A DNA stretch of 14,999 bases from contig JBJHCR010000151.1 in NCBI GenBank assembly GCA_050486105.1, positions 1 to 14,999 of the forward strand, in the 5' to 3' direction. Each line of letters opens with the position of its first letter. Position 1 is the stretch's first letter. This DNA is from JAEXNA01 sp050486105 (GTDB lineage: Bacteria; Vulcanimicrobiota; Xenobia; Xenobiales; JADMJV01). This document shows positions 14,821-14,999 of this stretch, in pieces. The translations under genes and the position numbers were made by a program. Under the pieces are notes generated by a model. It was given only the letters and a program-made list of their open reading frames with translations, was not told where the DNA came from and did not search any database.

Positions 14821-14999
14821 CTATCCCCGGGAAATGGTCTGTGGTAGGGCTTCCACTCCCAAGCGCGACAACAGCAGCGACTCGGTGGCCGTAGACCCCA
14901 CCGATTGAGCCGCCAAGAGCAGAGCGGAAAGAATAAAGAACACTTGAAAACGTTGGTTTTCCGAAGAACGAACCTCGGAAAACAATCTCCCCACCACGG
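14821..14999 (-). pseudogene. N-terminal fragment of the TLC-like transporter, ending at an in-frame TAG
   Basis: From the window edge the minus strand reads, in the same frame as the transporter, VVGRLFSEVRSSENQRF, then a hydrophobic helix FFILSALLLAAQSVG, then STATESLLLSRLGVEALPQT and SRG, and meets TAG at 14821-14823. The SLLLSRLGVEALP segment is typical of the first loop of TLC/Npt proteins. After the stop the frame goes on as LATVVVAAFYARKVEG, the expected next helix. A single nonsense change thus splits one gene. The true start lies beyond the window. Confidence 0.75.

Noticed and set aside
1..14999. CRISPR arrays, tRNA or rRNA genes, IS elements, phage genes
   Set aside because: I saw no regularly spaced repeats, no tRNA-like cloverleaf, no transposase or integrase motifs and no phage structural proteins in the window.

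Overview
The window looks like chromosomal DNA of a GC-rich bacterium with a Gram-negative-type envelope: it carries a lipoprotein with a clear lipobox and a TAXI-type binding protein held in the membrane. GTG and TTG starts are common. I cannot name the phylum. The gene mix (stand-alone BrxD/BrxHI, TLC-type transporter with HEAT repeats, DUF6868, several toxin-antitoxin pieces) would fit several deep-branching or deltaproteobacterial-type lineages.

Left block (20-5445, all minus strand). The centre is a three-gene operon read from 5445 down to 714: a BrxD-type P-loop ATPase, a BrxHI-type SF2 helicase, and an unrecognised 377-residue protein with a likely C-terminal winged helix. Both junctions are 4-base stop/start overlaps (GTGA, then ATGA). 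BrxD and BrxHI are known from type 2 and some other BREX phage-defence systems, but PglX, PglZ, PglY and PglW are absent here: the gene upstream of brxD is divergent and unrelated. This makes a compact stand-alone 'BrxD-BrxHI-X' module, the best candidate in the window for an undescribed defence or DNA-processing system. An AbrB-type antitoxin and a PIN-domain toxin follow at once on the same strand. They have their own likely promoter, overlapped by an 8-bp inverted repeat that also covers the antitoxin ribosome-binding site.

Middle block (5597-9140). A TAXI-family binding protein with no TRAP permease beside it, a lipoprotein with a C1q/BclA-like beta domain, an apparently gene-poor stretch with a terminator-like hairpin, a DUF6868 small membrane protein and a second small membrane protein.

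Right block (9141-14999). Much of this is decaying. A ribbon-helix-helix VapB antitoxin is followed by a vapC broken by an in-frame TGA and cut short beside the 3' end of a hydantoinase gene. The hydantoinase/dihydropyrimidinase itself is intact with all metal ligands. Next come a Uma2-family endonuclease, a SAM methyltransferase lacking its C-terminal part, and a TLC-like transporter with HEAT repeats and a degenerate cyclic-nucleotide-binding domain, whose reading frame is broken by an in-frame TAG at 14821-14823.
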